Shown here one piece after another: positions 28,218-36,642 of a DNA stretch of 64,000 bases. The stretch spans positions 1 to 64,000 of the forward strand of contig NZ_JARXZC010000042.1 of NCBI RefSeq assembly GCF_029894335.1. The letters run 5' to 3'. Positions within the stretch are counted from its first letter, which is position 1. Each line of letters begins with the position of its first letter. The translations under genes and the position numbers were made by a program. Under the pieces are notes generated by a model, which was given only the letters and a program-made list of their open reading frames with translations, made no database searches and was not told the origin of the DNA. This stretch comes from Kitasatospora sp. MAP5-34. GTDB lineage: Bacteria; Actinomycetota; Actinomycetes; Streptomycetales; Streptomycetaceae.

Positions 28218-28522
28218 CAGGCCGCCGGCGCAGCGGCCGGGCGGCCGGTGTCGAGCACCTGGCAGTGCCCGGTGAGGTCCACCAGGACGTCGCTCGGCCG
28301 GTAACTCCCGTGCACCACACCCTGCTCGTGGGCGGCGGCCAGACCGAGCAGTGAGTCGCGCAGCACCACGAGCCCGGCCTCGGGCGGGAGACGGCGGACG
28401 GCCAGTAACGCCTGCAGGCTCGCGCCCTCCTCCGCCGCCACCGACTGCCCGGGCAACGTCCGGTCCTGCTCCGGTTCCTCCGGCATGCTCGCTCCCCCGA
28501 GTCGGCAGTCATCCGTGGACAC
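28199..28522 (-). pseudogene. N-terminal kinase fragment, out of frame with 26703-28217
   Basis: A 107-residue frame containing LLGLAAAHEQGVVHGSYRPSD, the catalytic-loop region of kinase-like proteins with the HRD motif altered to HGS, followed by VLVDLTGHCQVLD. About 100 residues normally found before it and about 60 after it (activation segment) are missing. The frame then stops, while the kinase tail continues in the next frame from 28217. It is read as the 5' part of one decayed pseudokinase gene. Confidence 0.55.
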
Positions 28523-28584
28523 TCAGCCTAGGACCGGCCGTACACCCTTGTACATGGCCGGAGTTGACGTGCCGGTGAACTGCG

Positions 28585-29031
28585 CTAGCGGGGCTCGGCC
28601 GGCCACCCGAGAGCCTGGAAGACGGCGACCGGGTCCAGGTAGTCCCGCCAGTGCGTCACGCTGCGGTCCTTGACGGTGATGACGGAGACGAAGTGGTTGT
28701 CGTAGGCGCGTCCGGTGCGGACCGCCCGCCCGTGCACGGCGTACTCCAGCACGACGACGGACGTCGCGGGGTCGTGGTGGACGGCGAGCCCGTCCGCACT
28801 GTGCAGGACCATGGCGTCGCCGTAGCCCCGGTACAGGTCGGCGACCGCGCGGCGCCCCTGGACGCGGCGCGGGTAGCCGGGGGCGGAGACCACGTACTCG
28901 ACGACCACGTCCTCCGCCAGGAGGTCGAAGAAGTGCCCGCCGTCGACCAGGCCCGCCAGGCCCTCCCGGACGATGCGGAAGAACGGGTCCAGCGCCGCGA
29001 AGCCGGTGAGGTCGCCCACGGGCCCGGTCAC
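28585..29031 (-). CDS. SnoaL-like / nuclear transport factor 2-fold protein
   Basis: A 148-residue protein with the SnoaL-like cone-fold pattern: a long N-terminal helix region, FFDLLAEDVVVEYVVSAPG, a VQGRRAVADLYRGYGD helix and a C-terminal VTHWRDYLDPVAVFQALGW. The family contains polyketide cyclases and hydroxylases as well as many unrelated enzymes. The start is taken as GTG 29031; the longer frame upstream lacks coding character. It lies away from the core operon, so a polyketide role is possible but unproven. Confidence 0.7.
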   Translation of the reverse strand: MTGPVGDLTGFAALDPFFRIVREGLAGLVDGGHFFDLLAEDVVVEYVVSAPGYPRRVQGRRAVADLYRGYGDAMVLHSADGLAVHHDPATSVVVLEYAVHGRAVRTGRAYDNHFVSVITVKDRSVTHWRDYLDPVAVFQALGWPAEPR

Positions 29032-29266
29032 CGGCCCGCCGGGGAGGTCCGGGCGTGGCCGCCCCGCCGGGCGGGGTCGGGGAAGGCGCCGGCCTGCTCC
29101 TCCCGGCCCGGACCCGGCCGGCCGGCCTGCCGGGATCGGTCCGCTGCCCCGGTGCCGTCCGAAGCCGTCAACTGTCCGACCGGGCCCCTGCCCCGACCGC
29201 CTCCCGGGCCGGTGGGCAACCGCCGTGGCTTCCCGCGGACAGCGCCACGCACCGGGACGCGGGCGG

Positions 29267-29650
29267 TCACAGGGGCTGGAGCCGGGTGTGCAGGAGGCAG
29301 AATTCGTTGCCCTCCGGGTCGGCCAGGACGTGCCAGCTCTCGGCGCCGGTCTGGCCGACGTCGACGGGCCGGGCGCCCAGGGCGAGCAGCCGCTCCAGTT
29401 CGGCGTCCTGGTCGCGGTCGGTGGCGTTGACGTCGATGTGCAGCCGCAGCTTCCCGGTTTTCGGGGCGCTGCCGGGGCTGAGGACGAGGGTGGGCTGCGG
29501 GCCGCCGAAGCCGGCGTCGGGCGGCCCGATCTCGATGCTCCCGTCGTCCTCCCGGCCGAGTTCGGCGTAGCCGAGGACCCCGCTCCAGAACGCGGCGAGC
29601 CGGCCGGGGTCGGCGCATTCGATGACCAGTTCACTGATGCGGCATGCCAT
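29267..29650 (-). CDS. VOC family protein (glyoxalase-like)
   Basis: A 127-residue vicinal-oxygen-chelate protein: ISELVIECADPGRLAAFW at the start, LRLHIDVNATDRD in the middle and SWHVLADPEGNEFCLLH at the end, typical of the Streptomyces VOC enzymes used as dioxygenase-like or binding proteins. ATG 29650 is preferred over 29668 because homologous proteins begin at MACRISEL. The substrate is unknown. Confidence 0.8.
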   Translation of the reverse strand: MACRISELVIECADPGRLAAFWSGVLGYAELGREDDGSIEIGPPDAGFGGPQPTLVLSPGSAPKTGKLRLHIDVNATDRDQDAELERLLALGARPVDVGQTGAESWHVLADPEGNEFCLLHTRLQPL

Positions 29651-29680
29651 GCCGCCCAGTGTAGGCACAGACGCCGCGCC

Positions 29681-30220
29681 TCAGCCCTGGTCCGCCACGG
29701 ACAGGGCGTCGGTGATCAGGCGGGTGGCGAAGTCGTGGTCGCCGCCGGACATCCGGTTGATCTGATCCGCGAGCAGGACGGCCGTGGCCTCCAGCGGATT
29801 CATCTCGGCCCTGGTCCAGTAACCGTACTGCGCGCGCCACAGATTGGGGCTCAGGCCGGTGCCTGCGGCGACGAGCAGGCCGGCCATGGTGGGGATGACC
29901 TCGGGACGGAAGGTCTTGGGCATCATGCGCATCGTGGCCACCAGGGTGGGCACCACGTACTCGATGACGTCCTCGTCGTGGTGCTCACAGGCCTTCCGCA
30001 GCCACGTCATGAACATGTAGATGACCGTGCACGCGCCGTCCAGCAGCGCGTCGGCCCCCGTAGCGTCCAAGGACGCGGCCAACTGGTCGGCCATCTGCCG
30101 CTGTTCAAGGTCCGTCTCGGTCCTGCCGTCGTAGACGGCTCTGAGCCGGGAGTCGATCACCATGAGCGCCGCGCCCACATCGCCGACGGAAGCGTATTCG
30201 GGGTCACAGGGCGATGACAC
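29681..30220 (-). CDS. Hypothetical protein, helical
   Basis: A 179-residue, largely helical protein of unknown function. Notable stretches are YMFMTWLRKACEHHDEDVIEY and MPKTFRPEVIPTMAGLLVAAG. The start is GTG 30220 directly behind gaggagtcct. It is a singleton between the VOC gene and the FAD hydroxylase, in the same direction. Confidence 0.6.
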   Translation of the reverse strand: MSSPCDPEYASVGDVGAALMVIDSRLRAVYDGRTETDLEQRQMADQLAASLDATGADALLDGACTVIYMFMTWLRKACEHHDEDVIEYVVPTLVATMRMMPKTFRPEVIPTMAGLLVAAGTGLSPNLWRAQYGYWTRAEMNPLEATAVLLADQINRMSGGDHDFATRLITDALSVADQG

Positions 30221-30401
30221 AGGACTCCTCCTCAAACGCCCGCAGCGGGCGGCCTGTTCGTAGGGTAGACCGCCGCCCGGACGAGGTCCGGCGAAATCCT
30301 GACAGAGAACCCCTTTGAGGCGACCGCACCACTCGGCCCCGACGGCGCCGGCCCCGGCGCGCCCGGCCCGGCCGCGCCCGGACAGCACGGGCAGGCCCGC
30401 T

Positions 30402-32069
30402 TCAGCGCGCGAACATCAGGCCCAGCGCCTGCCGCAACGCCCCCCCGGCGTCCTCCGGCGCCGCCGCCGAACGCCACGCCACCACCCCGTCCGGGCGCAC
30501 CAGCACCGCACCCGCGTCCGTCACCCCGTACGCCTTCGCCCACGTCCCCGCCGGATCCGCCAACTCACCACCACCGCCGATACCGTGCACCCGCAGCGGC
30601 ACCCCCCACTCGGCCGCCAGCCCCGCCGCCGCCCCGGGCCACCCGCCCGGCACCGACCCCGTCAGCAGCACCGGACCCGAACCGAACAGGTCCAGCGTCG
30701 AACAGTCACCCGCCCCCCGCCGCAGCCACACATGCGGCGCCCGGGTCCCCGGCAACCCCAGCGGCTCCGTCGTCCACACCCCGGGCCCGCCGCCCGCCGA
30801 CTCGTCCACCGCGTCGTCCGGTACGTCGTCAAGGTCACCGGCCAGCACCGCCGAACGGTACCGCCACCCGAACCACAACGCCGCGTCGTCCACGATCCCC
30901 GGCGGCAGCCCCCGCCGCGCCTCCCGGCCGCCCGCACGCGGCCGGTCCTGCTGACGCAGCACCGCCTGACGCACCGTCGCCGAACACACCGGCCGCCGCT
31001 CCGCGTCATAACTGTCCAGCAGCGCCGGACCACCCTGCCCGGCCAGCACCGCCGCCAGCTTCCACGCCAGATTGTGAGCGTCCTGCACCCCGGCATTGGA
31101 CCCGAACGCACCACTGGGCGGCATCACATGCGCCGCGTCACCCGCCAGGAACACCCGCCCCGCCCGGAACCCGCCGGCCACCTTCGCCGCCGCCTCCCAC
31201 GGCACCGTCCCCAGCACCTCCACCCCGAGCCCCGGCACCCCCGCCGCCGCCCGCACCAGCTCCACACACCGCCCCACCGTGAACATCCCCGGCAGATCAT
31301 CCGGCGACGTCGGATCCAGGATCACGTCCAACCGCCACTCACACGCGTTGTCCAACGGGATCAACGCCCCCCGCACCCCCGAGTTGAACGTGTAACACAT
31401 CACGAACCGCCGCGCACCCAGCTGCTCGCGCAGGTCCGCCCGGAAATGGATCGCCAGGAACCGCCCCAGCTGCCCCGTCCCCAGGAACGGCACATCCACC
31501 TGCCCGCGCACCGCACTGCGCGCCCCGTCCGCACCCACCAGATACCGCGCCCGGATCCGCCGCCGACGCCCGCCGCGCACCTCACGCACCACCGCCGTCA
31601 CCGCACCCGCCGCCGCGTCCTGCTCCAACGACACGAACTCGGTACCGAACCGCACCACCGCGCCCGCCTGCCGGGCCGCGCCCAGCAGCACCGCCTCCAA
31701 CTCGTTCTGGTGGCACAGGCACCAATCGGCCGGCGACAGGTCACCCAGGTCCGAACGCACCTCCCGGTAGTACTCCTCCCGGAACGACCCCAGCTCCGGC
31801 CCGGCCAGCGACTGCGCCAGCCGCACCCCGCTGTTACGGGCCAGCAACCGCGCCGACGGCAGCGCCCGCAACCGCTCCTCCAGACCCGCCGAACGCAGCA
31901 GCTCCATCGAACGCGGGTTGACCCCCCGGGTCCTTGGATGACCCGAAATACCCGGGCGCTGCTCCACCACCACACAGGGCACCCCCTGGCGGGCCAGGAA
32001 AAGCGCGGTCGACAACCCCACGAGGCTGCCTCCGACGATCAGCACCGGAACAATCGGCCGCTCAGCCAT
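30402..32069 (-). CDS. FAD-dependent aromatic hydroxylase 1
   Basis: A 555-residue flavin monooxygenase of the PheA/TfdB group used to hydroxylate or oxidatively open aromatic polyketide rings. The FAD-binding motif VGGSLVGLSTALFLARQG is near the N-terminus, the DG motif LVGADGARSAVR at about 205, and GDAAHVMPPSGAFGSNAGVQDAHN at about 330 (quoted in part: GDAAHVMPPSGAFG). The first motif has GGSLVG in place of GAGPVG, as in a subset of the family. ATG 32069 follows gaaggagaagcgg. It is divergent from the ABM gene at 32243 across a candidate SARP box, and has a paralogue at 59931. Confidence 0.93.
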   Translation of the reverse strand: MAERPIVPVLIVGGSLVGLSTALFLARQGVPCVVVEQRPGISGHPRTRGVNPRSMELLRSAGLEERLRALPSARLLARNSGVRLAQSLAGPELGSFREEYYREVRSDLGDLSPADWCLCHQNELEAVLLGAARQAGAVVRFGTEFVSLEQDAAAGAVTAVVREVRGGRRRRIRARYLVGADGARSAVRGQVDVPFLGTGQLGRFLAIHFRADLREQLGARRFVMCYTFNSGVRGALIPLDNACEWRLDVILDPTSPDDLPGMFTVGRCVELVRAAAGVPGLGVEVLGTVPWEAAAKVAGGFRAGRVFLAGDAAHVMPPSGAFGSNAGVQDAHNLAWKLAAVLAGQGGPALLDSYDAERRPVCSATVRQAVLRQQDRPRAGGREARRGLPPGIVDDAALWFGWRYRSAVLAGDLDDVPDDAVDESAGGGPGVWTTEPLGLPGTRAPHVWLRRGAGDCSTLDLFGSGPVLLTGSVPGGWPGAAAGLAAEWGVPLRVHGIGGGGELADPAGTWAKAYGVTDAGAVLVRPDGVVAWRSAAAPEDAGGALRQALGLMFAR

Positions 32070-32145
32070 CCGCTTCTCCTTCACAGGCGGGACAGGGCCC
32101 GCAGGATGACCCCCGCACATCGCGCACCACTCAAGTCCCGCCCCA

Positions 32146-32163
32146 TCGAGCCGGATTCGAGCG
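32146..32163 (+). promoter_or_regulatory. Candidate SARP box, best match in window
   Basis: TCGAGCC at 32146 and TCGAGCG at 32157 form a near-perfect heptamer pair with an 11-bp period. Read on the minus strand it also gives TCGAATC and TCGATGG 11 bp apart, so it could serve both the FAD hydroxylase (start 32069) and the ABM gene (start 32243). Confidence 0.55.
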
Positions 32164-32242
32164 CCCGGCGCCACCCTGACCCCGCCGGCCCGGCCACCAC
32201 CGCCGGCCGGCGAAACCACGGCAGCCAGAGAGGCGGACGACC

Positions 32243-32581
32243 ATGACCGAGCACCACCGACCGGTCCGGGTGATCCTGCGGATGGACATCACCCCCGGCA
32301 GGGAAACCGAGTTCGAAGCGGTCTGGCTGGAGATCGGCAAGCTCATCGCCACCCGCCCCGCCAACCGGGGCCAGGCCCTCACCCGCGCCACCGAACCCGG
32401 CGGCACCCACGTCTACTACGTCCTCACCGACTGGTCCGACGAAGCCGCCTTCCGCGCCTTCGAAACCAGCCCCGAACACGTCGAATACCGCCGCCGCCTC
32501 CAACCGCTGCGCACGGCGGGCACGATGACGGTCACCGACATCGTGCACGACCTCCCCGCCCCGGCCCCCGCAGCCGGCTGA
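32243..32581 (+). CDS. ABM-family monooxygenase 3
   Basis: A 112-residue small oxygenase-fold protein with RVILRMDITPGRETEFEAVW and WSDEAAFRAFETSPEHVEY, very like the protein at 18865. It probably oxidises a ring of the polyketide to a quinone or takes part in a later oxidation. It is the only plus-strand gene of this island and shares the divergent promoter with the FAD hydroxylase. Confidence 0.87.
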   Translation: MTEHHRPVRVILRMDITPGRETEFEAVWLEIGKLIATRPANRGQALTRATEPGGTHVYYVLTDWSDEAAFRAFETSPEHVEYRRRLQPLRTAGTMTVTDIVHDLPAPAPAAG

Positions 32582-32689
32582 CAGGGCCGGACGCGGCACC
32601 TCTTCGACCACCTCTCGGCCGGCCCGAAGCCGGCCGGTTCGGTAGCCTGACGTGCAATCACCCTGCCCGTCCCGCGAAAAAAGAAGCAC

Positions 32690-33103
32690 ATGCCGCACAA
32701 GCGGCCCCACGACCTGCGGCTGCTTGCCAGCCATCGGCCGCACTGGAGGTCCGTGCCGCACGTTCCCGGCCTCCCGGCCGCTGTGCAGCAGGAGATCGCC
32801 CAGGTCGAGCTACGGACGGCCGCGAACTGGGCGGGCGCCGGTCTGTGGCCCGGAGCCGTGGCGGAAGCCCTGTCCGGATGGACAAGCTCCTCCCGCGACC
32901 CCGCCCAACGTCACTTCCACCCCTGCGCTTGCTGCGGCCGCAGCAGCCGAGGACTCCTGGACGAAGTCCTCGCCGTGCTCCCGGCCCCGGCCGCCCGCGC
33001 TCTCGGACGTCTGATCGAGCCACTGGACGAGGACTTCCGGGCCCGCAGCCTGCCCAACCCCTCCGCGTCGCAGGATCTCCCCTGGTGGACGCGCCGGGTG
33101 TGA
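32690..33103 (+). CDS. Hypothetical protein with HPCACCG motif
   Basis: A 137-residue protein, not recognised. It has a Trp-rich N-terminal half, HFHPCACCGRSSRGLLDEVL at about 76-95 (two cysteines and two histidines that could bind metal), and ends in a Pro/Trp tail. ATG 32690 follows gaaaaaagaagcac. It is a singleton. Confidence 0.55.
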   Translation: MPHKRPHDLRLLASHRPHWRSVPHVPGLPAAVQQEIAQVELRTAANWAGAGLWPGAVAEALSGWTSSSRDPAQRHFHPCACCGRSSRGLLDEVLAVLPAPAARALGRLIEPLDEDFRARSLPNPSASQDLPWWTRRV

Positions 33104-33237
33104 CGGACTCTTCGACTGACCGGGTCGCTCGAGAACGGTTACTGACGCCCCCGAGGCGCCGGATGTGGACCGCTGCCCCGCCGGGCCCGACCGGCAGGGC
33201 AGCGGGCGTTCCCGGCCGGTGCGGGGCGCCGGGCGGG

Positions 33238-33834
33238 TCAGGGGCGGCCCTGGTGGCGGGCCCAGTCGGGGGCGAGGACGGACATGACGGTGGCGTCGAC
33301 CCACTGGCCGTCGTAGTGCAGGACGTCCCGCAGGGTGCCCTCGGCAACGAAGCCGAGCTTCTCGTAGACGCGTCGGGCGCGGGGGTTGAAGGCATACACC
33401 TCCAACGCGATGCGGTGCAGGCCCAGTTGTTCGAAGCCGTGGGCGAGGATCAGGCGGGTGGCTTCGGTGCCAAGGCCCCGGTCCTGGCCCGAAGCGAGCA
33501 GCAGGATACGGAAGTTGCAGCTCCGGTTGGCCGCGTTCCACTCGTTGAGGACGACCTCGCCGACGCACGCCCCGGTGGCCAGGTCGACGACGGCGAGGTC
33601 GAGACGGTCGGGCTGGGCGTTGCGCCACTGGCGGAACTGTTCGGAGCGCTCGGGGACCTGGGGCCGCAGCGGAGCGTCGGAGCTGTTCGCGCTGCCGATC
33701 AGGCGCAGCAGCTCGCGGTCCACGAAGACGGGGGCCAGCGCCGCCACATCGGCCGGCTCGAAGGGACGCAGCCGCACCCCGGAGCCGGTGAGGGTGGGCT
33801 TGACGGTGAAGTCGGCGCGCGAAGTCTCGTTCAC
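33238..33834 (-). CDS. GNAT family N-acetyltransferase
   Basis: A 198-residue acetyltransferase of the RimJ/RimL group: VRLRPFEPADVAALAPVF at the start, the acetyl-CoA loop region SGQDRGLGTEATRLIL, and a C-terminal LHRIALEVYAFNPRARRVYEKLGF with EGTLRDVLHYDGQW. I choose GTG 33834; ATG 33870 would add 12 residues without family support. The substrate is unknown. It neighbours the first WhiJ-like locus but is separated from it by a terminator. Confidence 0.87.
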   Translation of the reverse strand: MNETSRADFTVKPTLTGSGVRLRPFEPADVAALAPVFVDRELLRLIGSANSSDAPLRPQVPERSEQFRQWRNAQPDRLDLAVVDLATGACVGEVVLNEWNAANRSCNFRILLLASGQDRGLGTEATRLILAHGFEQLGLHRIALEVYAFNPRARRVYEKLGFVAEGTLRDVLHYDGQWVDATVMSVLAPDWARHQGRP

Positions 33835-34053
33835 CGCCCGATTCTCGGCGCTTCGGCGGTGCCACGGCAACGACTTTCAGGCCGGCGCCGCTGAGCTACG
33901 GCCGTGACCTGCCTGTCCGGGGGAGTGAACGACGCAACGGGACTCGTGCAGATCAGCTTTCGACCGAGAGAGTTGGCCAAGGGGAGTCTGCCTGTTGCCG
34001 ATCGCAGATCCTGCCTGGCCCGGCTGCCGCAGGCAGTTGGCCCAGAACATGCC

Positions 34054-34080
34054 ACAGCCCCCGCGCGGCGCGGGGGCTGT
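34054..34080. terminator. Hairpin between GNAT and DUF397 genes
   Basis: A 12-bp stem, acagcccccgcg / cgcgggggctgt. The same module (with cagttggcccag before it) occurs at 54307-54331 and, shortened, near 54618-54642 downstream of other DUF397 genes. Confidence 0.7.
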
Positions 34081-34096
34081 CGGGGCGGGGGTCGGG

Positions 34097-34309
34097 TCAG
34101 CAGTCGGCGAGGAAGTCCCCGGCGCGCACCCCCGCCACGAAGGCTGACCATGCATCGGCGGGGAAGACCAGCGCGGGGCCGCCCGGGTCCTTGGAGTCGC
34201 GGACCGGCATCACGCCGGGGAAGCCGTCGGCCACCTCGATGCAGTTCCCTTGTGCGCCGCTGAACTTGCTCTTGCGCCAAGCGGCGTTGTCAAGATCCTG
34301 GGTAAGCAT
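34097..34309 (-). CDS. DUF397 small protein
   Basis: A 70-residue DUF397 protein: AAWRKSKFSGAQGNCIEVA, PVRDSKDPGGPALVF, WSAFVAGVRAGDF. It is the last of three minus-strand genes (XRE 34619, DUF397 34378, DUF397 34097). The tail LADC differs from the PADC of its sister copies. Confidence 0.9.
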   Translation of the reverse strand: MLTQDLDNAAWRKSKFSGAQGNCIEVADGFPGVMPVRDSKDPGGPALVFPADAWSAFVAGVRAGDFLADC

Positions 34310-34377
34310 GCGCGACCTCTCAACGATGATGCTGGCTAGAGCTCTTGCTTGACCCGTGTGTCGAGGGCCGGGGCCGG

Positions 34378-34590
34378 TCAGCAGTCGGCGGGGAAGTCCC
34401 CGGCGCGTACCCTGGCCACGAAGGCTGACCATGTGCCGGCGGGGAAGACGAGCGTGGGGCCGTCCGGGTTCTTCGAGTCGCGGACGGCCATCCCTCCGGC
34501 GACGATGTGCCCGGTCTCGACGCAGTCGTTCGCCTGGGCGCTGTAGCTGCTCTTGTACCAACCCCGAGCGGCGATCTCCGACATGGTCAT
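34378..34590 (-). CDS. DUF397 small protein
   Basis: A 70-residue DUF397 protein: RGWYKSSYSAQANDCVETG, AVRDSKNPDGPTLVF, WSAFVARVRAGDFPADC. The start is ATG 34590 behind gaggtgtgagcgc; an in-frame ATG 15 bases upstream is also possible. It lies directly downstream of its probable XRE/DUF5753 partner. Confidence 0.9.
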   Translation of the reverse strand: MTMSEIAARGWYKSSYSAQANDCVETGHIVAGGMAVRDSKNPDGPTLVFPAGTWSAFVARVRAGDFPADC

Positions 34591-34618
34591 GCGCTCACAC
34601 CTCATTTCTGATCTGTAC

Positions 34619-35476
34619 TCACGGCTCCGCCGCGATGGCGGAGATCATATCGAGCGACTGCGTGGGATTGAGGGCCGATGACCGCAGATACTCGAAGACG
34701 AGTCCGTAGCCGTCCAGCTCCGCCTCCTGCTCCAGGTAGTGGCTGCTCGTCAGCGTCTCCAGGAACACCACCCCGGGGGCCGGGGAGTCCGTGAAGCCGA
34801 ACATCACGAACGCTCCGCATGCCCCGGCGGTCGCGCCGACGTCGAGCGGTACGACCTGAAGCGTGACATTGGGGAGTTGCGCGGCCTGGGTGAGGTGTTC
34901 GAGCTGTGCCCGGCGCACGTCCTTGCCGCCGACTGCGCACCTGAGCGCCGGTTCCCAGATGATCGCCCAGAAGCGTGCCGGGTCCGGCTTGGAGAGGACT
35001 TCCTTCCGTTCCATCCGGATCTTGACCAGTTGGTCGATGCGTTCCGGGCGGACGGCGGCCGGGTTCGCCTCCAGGAGGGCGCGGGCGTAGTCCTCGGTCT
35101 GCAGCAGGCCGGGCAGTACCAGGGGTTGCCATGTGCGGACGTATCGGGCGTCCCCTTCGAGGCCAAGGAAGTCGGCGTAGGCGGGCGGGACGGTGTCTCC
35201 GTAGTCGTGCCACCAGCCGCGCTTCTTGCTGTCCCGTGCCAGCGCTTCAAGGGCGTCTCTGTCCTTCGGTCCCATGATGCCGTAGAGATCCAGCAGGATG
35301 CCGAGGTCCAGCCGTCGGATGCCCGACACGCCGGTCTCTATGCGGCTGATCTTCGCGCGGGAGCACTTGAGAACTGTGGCGGCGTCCTCGGTGCTCTTGC
35401 CCGCCGACTCGCGCAGTCGGCGAAGCTCTGAGCCAAGACGACGGCCGCGTACGGTCGGCCTCGGTTCGTCGGGCAT
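34619..35476 (-). CDS. XRE/DUF5753 regulator (WhiJ-like)
   Basis: A 285-residue regulator. The helix-turn-helix is at about 12-65 (LGSELRRLRESAGKSTEDAA, CSRAKISRIETGVSG) and the DUF5753 domain includes VLPGLLQTEDYARALLEAN, PNVTLQVVPLDVG and VVFLETLTSSHYLEQEAEL. ATG 35476 follows gggaggaacgagc. It is divergent from an RsbW-like gene at 35737 with a CTAC-N5-GTAG palindrome between. Its sister at 55938 has the same neighbours. Confidence 0.93.
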   Translation of the reverse strand: MPDEPRPTVRGRRLGSELRRLRESAGKSTEDAATVLKCSRAKISRIETGVSGIRRLDLGILLDLYGIMGPKDRDALEALARDSKKRGWWHDYGDTVPPAYADFLGLEGDARYVRTWQPLVLPGLLQTEDYARALLEANPAAVRPERIDQLVKIRMERKEVLSKPDPARFWAIIWEPALRCAVGGKDVRRAQLEHLTQAAQLPNVTLQVVPLDVGATAGACGAFVMFGFTDSPAPGVVFLETLTSSHYLEQEAELDGYGLVFEYLRSSALNPTQSLDMISAIAAEP

Positions 35477-35593
35477 GCTCGTTCCTCCCTTGACCCGCCC
35501 AGTCTGCCCCCTGACGGAGTGTCGAGGCCAGGAGGATCCAATCTGCACAGTTGCAACTGTTCTGCTTGCAAGTCGCATTGAATCAGGAGCATG

Positions 35594-35606
35594 CTACGGG
35601 GAGTAG
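35594..35606. promoter_or_regulatory. Palindrome CTAC-ggggA-GTAG in WhiJ-like locus 1
   Basis: ctacggggagtag lies between the divergent XRE (35476) and RsbW-like (35737) genes. The identical 13-mer is at 56917-56929 in the second locus. It is a likely binding site for the XRE regulator or a promoter element. Confidence 0.5.
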
Positions 35607-35736
35607 ACCGTTCCACGACACAACGTGATTATGACGGCTCGTCACCGGGCATCCCCATGCCTGCTTCCGGCTGTCGCCGGGGCCGCTCGCCGGCCCGGGT
35701 CACGTCCAGCCGACCGTGCCCGGAGGTTGCTCCGCC

Positions 35737-36177
35737 ATGCCCGAAACGCTCGACAGACCGCCCGCCGTGGCGGGTGAACACGCCTGCTGGCTGCCGCGCC
35801 ACCGCAAGTCGGCGGGCGCTGCCCGAAGGCTCCTGCGGGACTTCCTCGCCGACATGGCGGGCGGTGAACTGTTCGCGGAGGTAGGTGAGTTGCTACTCAG
35901 CGAGCTTGTAAGCAACGCCGTGGTGCATGCGCGTACGCCGCCCGGCCGGTTGATCCGGGTGCGGCTCGAGTTCGCGCCCGGGCAGTTGCGGGTCGAGGTG
36001 CACGACGCGAGCGGTGTCCGGCCGGTGGTGCGTCCGGCGGGCGGGGACGACGAGTGCGGGCGGGGGTTGGTGCTGGTGCGGGCGCTGGCGGCGGCGTGGG
36101 GGGTGTGCCCGCGCGAGGGCGGGGTCGGCAAGGCGGTGTGGTTTCTGGTGGGCCCGTCGGCCGGGGGTGCGCGGTGA
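35737..36177 (+). CDS. RsbW-like ATP-binding protein (anti-sigma type)
   Basis: A 146-residue HATPase-fold protein: LLLSELVSNAVVHARTPPG (N box), VEVHDASGVRPVVRP (G1-like) and DDECGRGLVLVRALAAAWG (G2-like). Such proteins bind ATP and either inhibit sigma factors or sit in WhiJ-like loci without a proven target. ATG 35737 follows cggagg. It is almost identical at the DNA level to the gene at 57059 over the first 150 bases, indicating recent duplication. Confidence 0.9.
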   Translation: MPETLDRPPAVAGEHACWLPRHRKSAGAARRLLRDFLADMAGGELFAEVGELLLSELVSNAVVHARTPPGRLIRVRLEFAPGQLRVEVHDASGVRPVVRPAGGDDECGRGLVLVRALAAAWGVCPREGGVGKAVWFLVGPSAGGAR

Positions 36178-36497
36178 GTGCGGGGCGGCTGCTGGCCGCG
36201 CGGCTGCGGGCGGCCCGGGCGGTCGGGCGGTGTGTCCACGGGCCGGACTCGCCCGTGCGGCGGATGGTGGCCGGCGCCTGGAACGCCCGGGTGTTCAGCC
36301 TCGCCCTCGCCCTGGCCACCGGCACCCGGGCGCGGATCACCCGGCGCGGCGGCGGCCGCTACCGCGTCCAGGCGTCCCTGCCGCAGGGCTTGCACGGCGA
36401 TGCGCAGCTGACGGTACTGAAAGTCCTCGCCCGCGCGGGCCGCTACGGCCACCACTACCGGCCGGACGCGCAAGCAGTCTGGGCGGAACTCACTTGA
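36174..36497 (+). CDS. Hypothetical protein coupled to RsbW-like gene
   Basis: A 107-residue basic protein of unknown function. The GTG start overlaps the stop of the ATP-binding protein gene (GTGA), so translation is probably coupled. It has an N-terminal basic region and RITRRGGGRYRVQASLPQ, suggesting nucleic-acid or protein binding, but no family is recognised. The second locus has different genes at this position (57505, 57843). Confidence 0.6.
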   Translation: MSAGRLLAARLRAARAVGRCVHGPDSPVRRMVAGAWNARVFSLALALATGTRARITRRGGGRYRVQASLPQGLHGDAQLTVLKVLARAGRYGHHYRPDAQAVWAELT

Positions 36498-36642
36498 AAG
36501 AAACGGGAGTCGAGGGAACGGCGAGGTGCCGGGGGGTGAGAAGCCCGGCCCGCGGGCAGCCGCTGACGCGCTGGATGCCGGAGCGGGCCGGGCCGGCGGT
36601 AACTCCCGCGCGTATGCGCGGTTCGTGCGCCAGACTGCGCGG

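Noticed and set aside
28585-29634. Single minus-strand frame of 349 codons
   Set aside because: Only the last 148 residues match a family (SnoaL-like). The front part lies antisense or out of frame over the VOC gene and has no coding character.
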